Shown: positions 19,720 to 29,069 of the stretch, piece by piece
Position numbering within the stretch: the stretch's first letter is position 1
Layout of the letters: the number at the start of each line of letters is the position of its first letter
Notes under the pieces: generated by a model
Databases searched by the model: none
What the model was told of the DNA's origin: nothing
What the model saw: the letters and a program-made list of their open reading frames with translations, nothing else
DNA from: Desulfolithobacter dissulfuricans
Lineage (GTDB): Bacteria; Desulfobacterota; Desulfobulbia; Desulfobulbales; Desulfobulbaceae
Length of the DNA stretch: 64,000 bases
Assembly (NCBI RefSeq): GCF_025998535.1
Contig: NZ_AP024233.1
Location: forward strand, 62,001-126,000
Direction of reading: 5' to 3'
Program-made: the position numbers and the translations under genes

Positions 19720-20820
19720 TTACAACCCGGTCAAGATCTGTTCAAAGCGTTGTATAAATAGTAATCTTCTGTTTTCAGAGGAAAAATCCATGATCGGGAT
19801 GTGGATTAGGTGTTGGGAAAGAAAGCGCGTGTTTTCGTATCCACAGGGAAAGGTCGCCTGCATATTGCGGTAATAGTTTGGCGGATCAGGCCAGGCATTG
19901 AAGAGAAAGTATCCTGATCGATTGAGTTTCTGCAGGAAAAGATGAATATTTGAAATGCCGGACATTGTGAAAGATAGAAAGGCATACGACGGTACAGTCT
20001 CCGGTCTAACATGGATGAGTTGTATCTCCGGGTATTGTCTCAGGCTGTTATAAAGGTCTTTCCAGGCCCATCCTTGTTTCTGGTGTACTTTGTCAACCTG
20101 GTTCAGATTTTTGAGGAATCGCCGGGTAATTAAAGTGCTCGGCAGTCCGGTTTCCAGAGAGCAGGTCAGGTTTTCCTGCATGGGAGGCTCAGACCCCAGT
20201 GGAGGAGTCCGACTCTTCAGATAAGCATGAATGATACGAAGTGCTTTTATGGTTGAGAGGTATTCCCGTGGTGAGCTGCGGGCAGCGGCACCATCTGTAG
20301 TGCAGGGCAATGGTTTGCGTGATAACACGATTCCCCCGTGTTCATTCCCCAGTACTGTTTTGTACATGGAGAGTATTACCCAGTCACCAAAAGAACCCGC
20401 TGGTGTCTGGTTGCAGGAACCGCCGAAGGCCCGAGCACAGTCCTCAATGATGAGCAGGTCCGGATATTCAGCTTTAATCAGGGCTATGTCAGGATTGATA
20501 TAGCCAAAGGAATGATCAATGAGAAGGCTGGCATCTGCCGGGGAGTGGTTATTCAGATAGTCGCGCAGCAGGTTAACGCGCATGTGCATGGTTTGAGGAT
20601 CAACATCTATATGAACAGGAATTTTGCCTGCCTGAAGAACCAGTGCGGAAATTTCAGGACAGATAAAGCCGGGTAAAACGACAGTGGATCGTTTTTCATG
20701 CTTCAGTGCCTGAAAAAGTAATGTCCCGGCCCGTTTGCCCAAATAGATACACGGATATTGCGGAAATATTTCCTTTAGGCGGTGTCGCACTTGTGAAAAT
20801 ATCTCTGCGTAACCAAGCAT
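19720..20820 (-). CDS. DegT/DnrJ/EryC1-type PLP aminotransferase-like protein
   Basis: A 366-residue fold-type I PLP protein. Recognisable are the LPGFICPEIS region, IIEDCARAFGG with the PLP-contacting Asp at 127, and the Schiff-base Lys in SMYKTVLGNEHGG at about 154. DegT-family enzymes make amino sugars for surface polysaccharides. A final C-terminal segment with FPCGYENTRFLSQHLIHIPI fits the family. The sugar substrate is not predictable. Confidence 0.8.
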   Translation of the reverse strand: MLGYAEIFSQVRHRLKEIFPQYPCIYLGKRAGTLLFQALKHEKRSTVVLPGFICPEISALVLQAGKIPVHIDVDPQTMHMRVNLLRDYLNNHSPADASLLIDHSFGYINPDIALIKAEYPDLLIIEDCARAFGGSCNQTPAGSFGDWVILSMYKTVLGNEHGGIVLSRKPLPCTTDGAAARSSPREYLSTIKALRIIHAYLKSRTPPLGSEPPMQENLTCSLETGLPSTLITRRFLKNLNQVDKVHQKQGWAWKDLYNSLRQYPEIQLIHVRPETVPSYAFLSFTMSGISNIHLFLQKLNRSGYFLFNAWPDPPNYYRNMQATFPCGYENTRFLSQHLIHIPIMDFSSENRRLLFIQRFEQILTGL

Positions 20821-20900
20821 GGATTGTTATTTTCAGGTTTTTCAGTGGTGTTGTTATGGGGCTGAAGGGCCCATGTCACACCCTGGCCGAGGATAGCAGG

Positions 20901-21073
20901 CCGTTGAAAAGCTGCCGCGCTTGATGATCCTGCGTCAAAATTCGGCTCAGGTAAGCAAGCTCGAAGTCTGCGCTTATCTGCGAAACTCCGAAATGCTCCT
21001 GCACTCCGTGTACACTACGCTTTTTCGCCTCATTTTTCCTTGTCTCATCTTCGTTCGCTACGTTTTTCAATGG
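20901..21073. repeat. dispersed palindromic repeat, copy A
   Basis: A MITE-like unit of about 173 bp bounded by inverted CCGTTGAAAA and TTTTTCAATGG. The complement of its body contains CGGAGTTTCGCAGATAAGCG and CTTGCTTACCTGAG, related to the GGAGTCTC...CGCTTACC core of the copies at 24.8 and 31.3 kb. It fills most of the gap between two genes of the operon. Confidence 0.6.
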
Positions 21074-21082
21074 TCTGATAGC

Positions 21083-22285
21083 CTATTGTTTTCGTTTGAG
21101 GATTTTTCGTAATCTTGTTTCCATATTCATTTTCTTGACAAGGGATCGCAGGGCTTCTTCTGTGGAGCTTAGGAAGCGCTGCAACTTTACCGCAACTCTC
21201 CAGAAACCTGGAGATGTAATGCGGGCCTCATAAGCGTCACATGAGTCATTGCCCAGAATTTTTTTGTATTCATTCTCTCCGAAACCAAAATTCAGTTCAG
21301 TCGGTTTGTCATGTTTGTAGAGATCCTGTAGGGCAAGAAAGTTTAATACAGAGCCGACCCCTGACTTTGAAAATGCAGGATCGTATCCGCATTCAGCATG
21401 ATGGAAAACCCCATTGTATTGAAAACCAATCAGAAATGCCACGGGCTTCCTGTCAATTTGGATGAGATAGCTGCGCAACCATCCTCTTTCGGCTATATGC
21501 TGGTAAAATGCGATATCCCGGTCACTGTTTCTTGTTTTGGTGCCGAAAGTTTTAGCCTGCCATGTTTTTGGAAACAACGTATTGATGGCATTGAGGAAGT
21601 CTGGAACATGTGAAGGTTTCGTGGTTTTTAGGAACTCCACCCGGTCCGGAAATTTTTTATACAGACTGCGGACTCTACGACGAATTTTACCCCGGGTTTT
21701 GCCCTTGAGAGAGGCAAGCCAGGTTTCATAGGAATCTCCCAGGATGTGTTTCCGTATTTTTTCTGTTTTAGGTGAGGTAAATGTGAGTTTAAAATTCATG
21801 ATCTGAAACTTGTTGTTTTTGCATTGTTCGTACAGGCGAGAGCTGCGGGTCAGATTTTCCAGGAGAATCAGATCAAAAGCGGAGTGCTGTTTTTTCAGAA
21901 CATGGAAAATTGTTTCTATGCAATGGTAGGTATCAGCATGTCGTGAAAAAATAAAATCGCTATCCAGGACTTTCAGCAGCCGGACCTTGGGGCCGGGAAA
22001 ATGAAACACACTGAAGGTGAAAGTAAGTCGGGTTTCAAGAATCAGGCACGGGGCCACGCATTCTATTGTGTTTTCATGAAGCAGTAAAATAATGAGCGGT
22101 TTGGCGTTCCCGGTTTTTTCCAGGTGATATTGTATGATTTCCGGATCCTGCCAGAAGCTGAAGTGTTCCGCGTGTTCACTCAGGAACTGTTTCCATGCAG
22201 GGGTGATCTTCTGAAGGTCATGAATGCTGGAAATAAGCTGTATCGTGTCAGGATGATTTTTTCCTGCAGGCTGTTTCATGGGCAT
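21083..22285 (-). CDS. GNAT-fold protein of the CelD/BcsL-FemAB type
   Basis: A 400-residue protein of the Acetyltransf_6/CelD-like group. The N-terminal half holds FSFWQDPEIIQYHLEKTG. The C-terminal GNAT domain holds KGKTRGKIRRRVR, LIQIDRKPVAFLIGFQYNG and GVGSVLNFLALQDL, followed by ELNFGFGENEYKKILG. These are found in EPS and PEP-CTERM loci and are thought to transfer acyl or aminoacyl groups. It overlaps the upstream deacetylase by 10 bases, so the two are coupled. The exact substrate is unknown. Confidence 0.75.
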   Translation of the reverse strand: MPMKQPAGKNHPDTIQLISSIHDLQKITPAWKQFLSEHAEHFSFWQDPEIIQYHLEKTGNAKPLIILLLHENTIECVAPCLILETRLTFTFSVFHFPGPKVRLLKVLDSDFIFSRHADTYHCIETIFHVLKKQHSAFDLILLENLTRSSRLYEQCKNNKFQIMNFKLTFTSPKTEKIRKHILGDSYETWLASLKGKTRGKIRRRVRSLYKKFPDRVEFLKTTKPSHVPDFLNAINTLFPKTWQAKTFGTKTRNSDRDIAFYQHIAERGWLRSYLIQIDRKPVAFLIGFQYNGVFHHAECGYDPAFSKSGVGSVLNFLALQDLYKHDKPTELNFGFGENEYKKILGNDSCDAYEARITSPGFWRVAVKLQRFLSSTEEALRSLVKKMNMETRLRKILKRKQ

Positions 22286-22932
22286 ATGGCATGTACCCCG
22301 TGTTGAAGATCTATGCTACGGTTTTTCAGAGCAGGAAGTATCATCTCCATAATAAATGGTACTTTTTCGTTGTTGTCGTGCAGAAGAACAATGTCCCGTG
22401 GTTGAAGAGTGTTTATGAGGCGGTTACCTATCGTGGAGGCAGTATCCTGTTTGTTGACTCCCCATTCACCTCCCTCATTGGACCATAGAACCGTTTTTAA
22501 TCCTTGTGTTCTGGCAAGCAGAAGGGTGATGGGTGAAATAAAGCCTGCTGGTGGACGATAAAGAATCGGTTTATTGCCGGTTTTTTCTTCAATAATTTGC
22601 TGGCATCGGATAATGTCTCTTAAATATACTTTAAAAGAGGGTATCTTTTTATAATGGTGTGAGTAGGTATGGTTGCCGATGGTATGTCCCCGTTGAACAA
22701 TCATTTCAAAGATATTGGGGAACATCGCAACTTTTTCCCCAATCACAAAAAAAACCGCATGAACATTATACTCTTCTAGCTGCTCCAGTATCCGAGGAGT
22801 AATTTTTTCGTCCGGGCCATCATCAAAGGTGAGAATAACAGCGTTGCCCGCAGAGGATGGAAGCCTGTGTACAAGAAAACTGTCTGGAATGAGAGATTTT
22901 ATAGTATTTTTTATATATCCCGGCGAAAACAT
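22276..22932 (-). CDS. polysaccharide deacetylase (NodB/CE4)
   Basis: A 218-residue CE4 deacetylase with the full motif set: TFDDGPDE (residues 35-42, catalytic base and metal Asp), HTYSHH (metal His pair), RPPAGF, and LLHDN near the C-terminus. It would remove N-acetyl groups from a polymer or oligosaccharide. It has no clear signal peptide, so a lipid-linked cytoplasmic substrate, as in exosortase-linked EPS loci, is possible. It lies directly after the MBOAT gene on the same strand. Confidence 0.92.
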   Translation of the reverse strand: MFSPGYIKNTIKSLIPDSFLVHRLPSSAGNAVILTFDDGPDEKITPRILEQLEEYNVHAVFFVIGEKVAMFPNIFEMIVQRGHTIGNHTYSHHYKKIPSFKVYLRDIIRCQQIIEEKTGNKPILYRPPAGFISPITLLLARTQGLKTVLWSNEGGEWGVNKQDTASTIGNRLINTLQPRDIVLLHDNNEKVPFIMEMILPALKNRSIDLQHGVHAICP

Positions 22933-22969
22933 TAGATACTGGGCTGCTCTCTGTTTGGGTGGTTATCTG

Positions 22970-24214
22970 TCAAAAAAACAGACTTGATATTCTGCTTAGT
23001 TTTTCCATATCGCAGGCAAATAATAAAAATCCTAACGCCACATACTGAAAGGTAATGATGTTGCTTATCCCGTATGCAACTGGAGAGTTATGAACAAATT
23101 TTTTAATATTTCTGCTGGTATGTTTCTTGATGAAGTGGGTATACCCGTTCAGTATGGCCAGTCCGATGCCATGATAGAGACCCCAGAGGATAAAGTTCAG
23201 TCCGTCGCCGTGCCAGAGACCACAGACAAGGAAGGTGATCACAATGCAGATATTTGAAATTGTGACGGGCTTTTTCCGAAGTTTCTGGATGTTTCGAAAT
23301 TTTCTTGCCAGTGGCCAGTAAATGTAATCGGTGAGCCAGGTGGTCAGTGACATGTGCCAGTTTGCCCAGAATTGTTGAAGATTTCGTTTGAAAAAAGGAT
23401 AATTAAAGTTCTCCGGTAGATCAATCCCGACCATTCTTCCACATCCGATAGCCATGTCCGTGTAGCCGGAAAAATTAAAGTATATATACAGCATGTAGGC
23501 GTAGACGCCGATAACAATGTCTGTCTGTCTGGCTGTGCTTATATCCAGGGCTGCAATCGAGAACGGGTACAAAGAATCGCCGAGGACAATTTTTTTGAAA
23601 AGACCTGTTATGATTCGCTGGATACCCTTAAGCAGATTACGGCGCAAGTCTGAACCGGTGGCAATACTTTCTGCAAAGGCTGTATATCGGTTAATGGGTC
23701 CACTGAAAAAACTTGGAAAAAAAAGTGTGTAGTTGATGAATGTCAGCAGATTGAGATCGTGAATTTTTCCATTTCTGCTTTCGACGAGAAAATGTATGAA
23801 TTTGAAGGAGAAATATGAAACTCCTATAAAAAATATGTGCTGTCCGGATGCAGAAAGAGGCAAGCCTCCTTGAAGAAGGTTGTTAAAGAATGATTGAATG
23901 ATTGAATATTTGAAATAACAGAGAAAAAGTATGATCATCACAATTACAACTGTGATAATCCTGTTTTTCTTGATGCCTTTGTTTTCTGCAAGGTATCTTC
24001 CTGTGAAGTAGACAATGGCTGTCAGTGCGAGTAGGAGGGGAATAAGAACTGAGGAATTACTGACTGCAAGGCTGATAACCAGTAGGCTTACAGATATCAT
24101 GAAACAGTTTCTGGTTAGGAGGCTTGCTTGAGTCCTCTGAAAAACTGTATAACAGGCAATGAAAATGACGGTAATGAGCCAGAATATTGTACCGGCATAT
24201 GGTGTAATAGTCAT
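22970..24214 (-). CDS. MBOAT-family O-acyltransferase (AlgI/DltB-like)
   Basis: A 414-residue multi-spanning protein with MBOAT hallmarks: FNFSGYTDMAIGCGRMVG, QQFWANWHMSLTTWLTDY, and the conserved His in VCGLWHGDGLNFILWGLYHG. AlgI-like proteins bring acyl groups across the membrane for polymer O-acetylation, usually with an SGNH partner, two of which follow in this operon. It is somewhat shorter than typical AlgI. It is the first gene of the - strand modification operon. Confidence 0.9.
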   Translation of the reverse strand: MTITPYAGTIFWLITVIFIACYTVFQRTQASLLTRNCFMISVSLLVISLAVSNSSVLIPLLLALTAIVYFTGRYLAENKGIKKNRIITVVIVMIILFLCYFKYSIIQSFFNNLLQGGLPLSASGQHIFFIGVSYFSFKFIHFLVESRNGKIHDLNLLTFINYTLFFPSFFSGPINRYTAFAESIATGSDLRRNLLKGIQRIITGLFKKIVLGDSLYPFSIAALDISTARQTDIVIGVYAYMLYIYFNFSGYTDMAIGCGRMVGIDLPENFNYPFFKRNLQQFWANWHMSLTTWLTDYIYWPLARKFRNIQKLRKKPVTISNICIVITFLVCGLWHGDGLNFILWGLYHGIGLAILNGYTHFIKKHTSRNIKKFVHNSPVAYGISNIITFQYVALGFLLFACDMEKLSRISSLFF

Positions 24215-24705
24215 TGCGCGTCCTTGGATATCCCTTCCTGTCTATTCTTGCTGGAATGGGTATGGGGCTCGAGTCTTGGTATGTGGTCGAGCCGGGGAAA
24301 TCAGTTTTCAGGCCACCGGTAGTCTGATTAGCGCGATCGGCGCCTAACTTTGATGCCGATCTACTCTTATAGGTTTTGCAAACTTGGCTTTATGAATTTT
24401 ATACGTTAGTACGAATGTACGATGTGTTTAACGGTGTCGTTGCCGCTGTTGCACTGGGTTTGTCCTTAAAAATGCACAGAAATAGAACCCTAATTTAACC
24501 GAGTTTCAGGCTAGCTTTCAACATGTATCTGTTATGAAGTAAATGATAACTATTTTATAGTACGGTATCAACGCGGGGGTTACAAATAACTGAAGGGAAT
24601 ATTCTGAGAGAAAATTACGCACACCCTTGCGGAGTTGGGCAGAATAGCCGCATCCTCCTCAGAAAACTGAGCGATCATCGTTTTTTTGTCTCTGCTAAAC
24701 AATTT

Positions 24706-24734
24706 GGGCCGGATCCATTCCTGGAGTCCGGCCC
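24706..24734. terminator. GC-rich hairpin, possible terminator of the upstream - strand unit
   Basis: GGGCCGGA and TCCGGCCC form a perfect 8-bp stem with a 13-base loop. There is no good T-run on the - strand side, so intrinsic termination is uncertain. Confidence 0.4.
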
Positions 24735-24795
24735 ATGCTTTCCACGTTTCAGGTAGCCTGAAAAAATATTTCTCTATAGAGTCGATATAAGGCTA

Positions 24796-24967
24796 CCTTG
24801 AAAAATTGTATTTCGGAGTCTCGCAGGCTCGCTTACCTCGTCCTATCTCTGCGTCACAGCAAAATGAAAAATGCTCACATATGCTTAATATGCTGCGCTT
24901 TTTAATTTTGCTGTTCCTCGGAGTCTCCGCTTACCTGATCTTGAACGAAAATCCTAATTTTTCAAGG
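24796..24967. repeat. dispersed palindromic repeat, copy B
   Basis: A 172-bp unit with inverted ends CCTTGAAAAATT and AATTTTTCAAGG. The body holds CGGAGTCTCGCAGGCTCGCTTACC near the left and CGGAGTCTCCGCTTACC near the right. It is closely related to copy C, though the terminal repeats differ. No coding capacity; MITE-like. Confidence 0.75.
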
Positions 24968-25001
24968 CACCCATAAGATAATCTTTACCTTGTTAATATA
25001 T

Positions 25002-26750
25002 TCATTTTATTTCTATAATGTTGTTTATTTGAGGTGCAACGAGTTTGTTCCCGATAATTATTTCCCCAGTATATTCTCCCTCTTGACCATCGCTTGTGTA
25101 GGCAGTGATGGTGAATCTGTATGTCAGCTGTGGGTCGAGTCCGCTAATGGTGAAGCGTGTTACGTTGCCCACGTCTATGGGCGAGTTTCCTTCTGGCAGG
25201 CCTGTGCCGTCGTATGGCGGACCGGAGTCGCCAGTTTTGTAATAGAGTTTGTAGCCTGCCACTGGTTCAGGGTTGAGGCTCCAGATGAAGGTGACCGTGT
25301 CGCTTGTGGGCTCGGCAATGGAAACAGTCATGGTGGCGGTGTTGGAGTCCTGGATGCCATCATTCGCCTTGAAGGTAAAGGAATAGGACGCGTCCATGGA
25401 ATCCGATAACAGTATGGTGAATTCTCCTGTTGCCGGATTGGTAAGGGTTACTGCGCTCAGCGGATCCGAGACGATGGTATAGGTCAGGGTATCGTTGTCT
25501 GCGTCTTCGGCTGTGAGGAAACCTGTAACAGACTGGCCTCGGGTTCCATTCATGGTGCCGTTGTTAGCCACTGGTGGGGTGTTGGTCGTTGCAATAGTGA
25601 CGCTAACAGTGGCCGTGTTCGAGGTTGTAATGCCATCGCTGACAGCGAAAGTGAATGAGTCTGTTCCGCTGGCGTTCTGGTTTGGAGTGTAGGTGAACGC
25701 GCCGGTATTCTGGTCGGTTATGGTTGCCGTGCCAAGCGATCCGTTGCTGACGATGGTGTATGTGAGCGGATCCTTTTCCGGGTCGCTGGCCTGGAGTTGA
25801 CCGTTGACCGGTGTGTTGCTTATCGTGCTCAGGGAGACATCGTAGGCTGTCGGCTGATCGTTTGTCGGCGTGATGGTGATGGAGACCGTTGCCGTGTTAG
25901 AGCTTGAGCTGCCGTCGCTTACGGACCAGGTGAAGGAATCGGTGCCGAAAAAGTCCGGGTTGGGCGTGTAGACAAAACTGCCGCTGGCACTGTCCGTGAT
26001 GACGGCGAGTCCATGTTGTGCGTTGGACTGTAAGGTGTAGGTTAAGGTTGTTGAGTCGATATCCGCGGCGAGCAGGTTACCTGCCAGGGCGGTGTCTTCA
26101 GGACCGGAGAGGGTGACATCCTCTGCTGTTGGCGGGTCGTTCGCCGGGGTAATGGTGATGGCGACTGAGGCTGCATTGGATGTGCCGTTGTCATCAGTGG
26201 CGACGAACGTGAAGGTGTCGTTTCCGTTAACGTTGGGATTGGGCGTATAGGTATAGCTTCCTGACGTTCCATCCAGGGTGACAGTTCCCAGGCTGGGAAG
26301 AGCCTGTAGCTGATAGGTTATTGGCAGTCCGGACGAGTTTGTAGCGGTGACTGTGCCGGTTATCGTCTGGTCTTCGAGAGTGCTGATAGAACTGTCCAGG
26401 GCCACCGGTGGCTCTGCAGGTGGAGCGATTGTGGTGACTGGTTCAAGGATGACTTCCGGAGCATACGGGCTTTCATCGGTGCCTATATAGGCCGTAATGG
26501 TAAAATAATAGGTCGTGTTGTCGTCCAGGTTCGTGACTGTGTAGGTCGTTACATTGCCGACATCGATGGAGTTGGCATACGGCGGGCCAGAGGTTCCGGT
26601 GTTGTAATAGATGGTGTAGCCTTCCACCGGCTCGGGGTTCGCGGTCCAGGTGAACGTGGCATCCCGGGCAAAAGAAGGTATTGCCGACAGGAGAAAGCAC
26701 ACCGAAGCGAAGAGCGTGATGAGTGTTATGAAGTGTTTTCTTTTGCCCAT
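25002..26750 (-). CDS. secreted multi-Ig protein: FN3-like ends with four tandem cadherin-like repeats
   Basis: A 582-residue exported protein with signal peptide (LITLFASVCFLLSAIPSFA). An FN3-like module (TFTWTANPEPVEGYTIYY) opens it and a near copy (VTFIWSLNPEPVAGYKLYYK) closes it. Between lie four repeats of about 95 residues of the tandem-95/cadherin-like kind, each with signatures such as PPVA/PPTAEDVTL, LTYT, YTPNPNFNG-like and DSFTF.VSDG. Such stalks are typical adhesins or matrix proteins. No sortase, PEP-CTERM or autotransporter end is seen, so release or binding to EPS is likely. Confidence 0.8.
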   Translation of the reverse strand: MGKRKHFITLITLFASVCFLLSAIPSFARDATFTWTANPEPVEGYTIYYNTGTSGPPYANSIDVGNVTTYTVTNLDDNTTYYFTITAYIGTDESPYAPEVILEPVTTIAPPAEPPVALDSSISTLEDQTITGTVTATNSSGLPITYQLQALPSLGTVTLDGTSGSYTYTPNPNVNGNDTFTFVATDDNGTSNAASVAITITPANDPPTAEDVTLSGPEDTALAGNLLAADIDSTTLTYTLQSNAQHGLAVITDSASGSFVYTPNPDFFGTDSFTWSVSDGSSSSNTATVSITITPTNDQPTAYDVSLSTISNTPVNGQLQASDPEKDPLTYTIVSNGSLGTATITDQNTGAFTYTPNQNASGTDSFTFAVSDGITTSNTATVSVTIATTNTPPVANNGTMNGTRGQSVTGFLTAEDADNDTLTYTIVSDPLSAVTLTNPATGEFTILLSDSMDASYSFTFKANDGIQDSNTATMTVSIAEPTSDTVTFIWSLNPEPVAGYKLYYKTGDSGPPYDGTGLPEGNSPIDVGNVTRFTISGLDPQLTYRFTITAYTSDGQEGEYTGEIIIGNKLVAPQINNIIEIK

Positions 26751-26776
26751 TATGCAGCCAGTGAGTTGGTATTTTT

Positions 26777-27958
26777 TTATTTTTTGTTGAACAGCAGAAG
26801 TTTGTAGATTGCCGGCAGAATCCGAGAGGCCTTGTACTGTTGTTCGGTCATGATCTGTACCCTTGCCGTGGCGGTGTCCTGCTTACCGCTGTCGTCAGTA
26901 ATGGTCAGCGTGATGGTATAGGTGCCTACGGCGCTATAGGTATGACTTGCGATCGGGCCGGTTCCTGTGGAACCGTCGCCGAAGTTCCAGCTGTACTGGA
27001 CAATGGTCCCTGTTGTTGTAGATGGGGTGGAACTGGTGGCATCAGCTGTAACATACAGCGGCGCCGTGCCTGTGGTGCTGTTCAGCGAAATTATGGCTGT
27101 TGGCTCCGGGGTTGTCGTGCCGGTGTCGGTTGGGGCCGAAACAATGACCGGCAGGGTGGCACTGGCCGTTGCTCCGGCAGAGTCTTGAACTGTCAGCTCG
27201 GCGGTATAGTTGCCTGCTGCCAGGTACACGTGTGAGACCTGGGCCCCGGTTGCTGTGGATCCGTCGCCGAAATTCCACACGTAGGTCAGGGGATCGTTAT
27301 CCGGGTCGGATGATCCTGATCCGTCGAAACTGATGGTCAAAGGGCTGGTGCCAACGGTGGTGCTGGCGGATATTGCCGCAACCGGTGGATTGTTGGGATT
27401 TGAAAGGTCGGTAACAGCAATTTGCACCGAGGTTGTCTGTATGGCGCCGGTATCGTCCTGTATGGTAAGGGAGACAGTGTATTCTCCTGCAGCAACAAAG
27501 GTGTGTTCTGTTACAGATTCGTAACTAGAAGCACTTCCGTCGCCGAAATTCCAGGTGTAGTTTGTAATGGTTCCACTACTGGTGGAGCCTGTGGCGTCAA
27601 AGGAGTAGGTGAAAGAGTTTTGGGTCTGCGCATACTGGATAGAGGGGACAAGCGCATCGTTGAAATATACTGTGAACGGTTGCGAGTGGGGGCTCTCTTC
27701 ACCCGTGGTTGAGAAAGTGGTCATGGTGAAGGTGGTGCTGTTGTCGGCAACTTCGACGTCGCAGAGCATGGATGTCGCGTTGGGGTCGTTGATTTCACAG
27801 ACATTGTTACCTGTCGCGTCATACAGCCGGTAGCCGGCGATGGTCACGTCAGAGTATTGCGCCGCGGTCCAGGTGATTTCAAGATGACGTTGCACAGCCA
27901 GAGCCGGGCCCGTGAGCATCAGGCTGAAGAGTATAAGGAGCGGCAGGAGGATTCTCAT
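26777..27958 (-). CDS. secreted protein with three PKD domains
   Basis: A 393-residue protein. The start is the ATG opening the signal peptide MRILLPLLILFSLMLTGPAL; longer starts lack any signal. An FN3-like N-terminal module (LEITWTAAQYSDVTIAGYRL) is followed by three PKD domains, each with the hallmark WNFGDGS: YTWNFGDGSASS, YVWNFGDGSTAT and YSWNFGDGSTGT. PKD domains mediate protein-carbohydrate or protein-protein contacts outside the cell. The FN3-like module is shared with the two other secreted proteins in this region. Confidence 0.85.
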   Translation of the reverse strand: MRILLPLLILFSLMLTGPALAVQRHLEITWTAAQYSDVTIAGYRLYDATGNNVCEINDPNATSMLCDVEVADNSTTFTMTTFSTTGEESPHSQPFTVYFNDALVPSIQYAQTQNSFTYSFDATGSTSSGTITNYTWNFGDGSASSYESVTEHTFVAAGEYTVSLTIQDDTGAIQTTSVQIAVTDLSNPNNPPVAAISASTTVGTSPLTISFDGSGSSDPDNDPLTYVWNFGDGSTATGAQVSHVYLAAGNYTAELTVQDSAGATASATLPVIVSAPTDTGTTTPEPTAIISLNSTTGTAPLYVTADATSSTPSTTTGTIVQYSWNFGDGSTGTGPIASHTYSAVGTYTITLTITDDSGKQDTATARVQIMTEQQYKASRILPAIYKLLLFNKK

Positions 27959-28134
27959 ATTATGTACTGGGAGTTGAAGTTGCTGAAAAGTCCATTTATG
28001 ACACGCTGATTGTCTAGCAGGATTCGTGCCATGGTGCACCTGCTTGTGGCTGGAGCCGTGGACAGAGGAACATCGGATGCTGTCTGCAGGTGGCCCGGGG
28101 CGAAGGCAGGGTGGAACACGTCATCTCCTGCAGA

Positions 28135-28931
28135 CTATCTGGGCTGTTGCTGTTCGGCCATGGCCCATTGAAGCCATGAGAGCTGCTTGCCGGAAAAATC
28201 GTCTTTTTTTCTTTCGATGAATTGTTTCAGCAGGTCAAGGCTGTCAAAGGTTATGGAATAGTAGCCAGACGAATAGGCGCCGTGTCCGAGAAGGGAGGCC
28301 TTGCCGTTGTCGGCGAACTTCAGGATAAGTTCGTGGTTTTCATAGGAAGTGGCGGTGTCAGTGCGGGTAATGTTGCCATATTCTTCCCTGGTTTTGTCAT
28401 TGTAATATTGCTGGACCAGGACAATAACCAGAATCAGGGCTGCGGTGGCCAGTAATCCGGCAATGCGGGTGGAGGTCCGGTTGTTGAAGAGGTCCCTGAT
28501 GGACCAGGGGATCAGTTTGGTAATCGACGATTCTATGTCGCTGTGCGATGCCAGGACCGGTTCCAGCACTTTGCCGGTGTATTTTTCAATGGTGGATACC
28601 GCCTCACTGTCCGAAGGGTCGATCATGGCGATTTTGAGGGTATTATGTTCGCCGGTGGAGAGTGGTATCGCATTGTATTTTCTGCAGATATGTCTCGGCA
28701 GGATTTTTTTGACTTCTGGTGAAAACTCCTCCTTCACCCTGACGATATCAAGGCCAAGTTGTCTTGCCAGGGCCGAGTGGAGTTGTTCTTCCGAGATAAT
28801 ATTCATCTTGATCAGAAGATAACCCAGTCTGCGATTCCCCCGACCTGCAACTGCAGGGCCTTGTCCAGGTCTTCCTGGGTAATTACTCCAGCGGAAAGAA
28901 GCAGTTCGCCAAGACGTTGTTTTGTCGCCAT
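28135..28931 (-). CDS. GspE-N/MshEN-like domain protein with one membrane segment (frameshift near 5' end)
   Basis: The frame from 28938 begins with an unlikely sequence. Adding one base to the CCCCC at 28837-28841 lets the gene start at ATG 28931 with MATKQRLGELLLSAGVITQE and gives about 265 residues. Two 24-residue motifs of the form RLG-x8-I/V-I-x4-L-x3-L-x2-Q then follow (residues 6-29 and 35-58), the pattern of type II secretion ATPase N-terminal and c-di-GMP-binding MshEN domains. Next come the rest of the GspE-N domain, a membrane helix (IAGLLATAALILVIVLVQQY) and a C-terminal domain. The ATPase half is absent, so this is likely a sensor or adaptor. Confidence 0.7.
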
Positions 28932-29069
28932 TGTGCACCTTCTGGTAAAGATATATTCTTTGTTGTGTTCAAGACACCCCAAGATAATTATAGGCCACCG
29001 GAGAGTCCTTTTGCAAGGCAGGACTTGCAGGAGGTGAATTGTATCTGATTGGAGCTGCAGGGAAATTGG

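Larger units (their letters stand above)
24215..25001. other. long intergenic region with hairpins and a dispersed repeat
   Basis: It separates two - strand transcription units. It holds a strong hairpin (24706-24734), a small TTTCAGG/CCTGAAA hairpin at about 24748, and repeat copy B. The part near 24215-24400 must contain the promoter of the modification operon, but I could not pick convincing -35/-10 boxes. No coding sequence is supported here. Confidence 0.5.
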
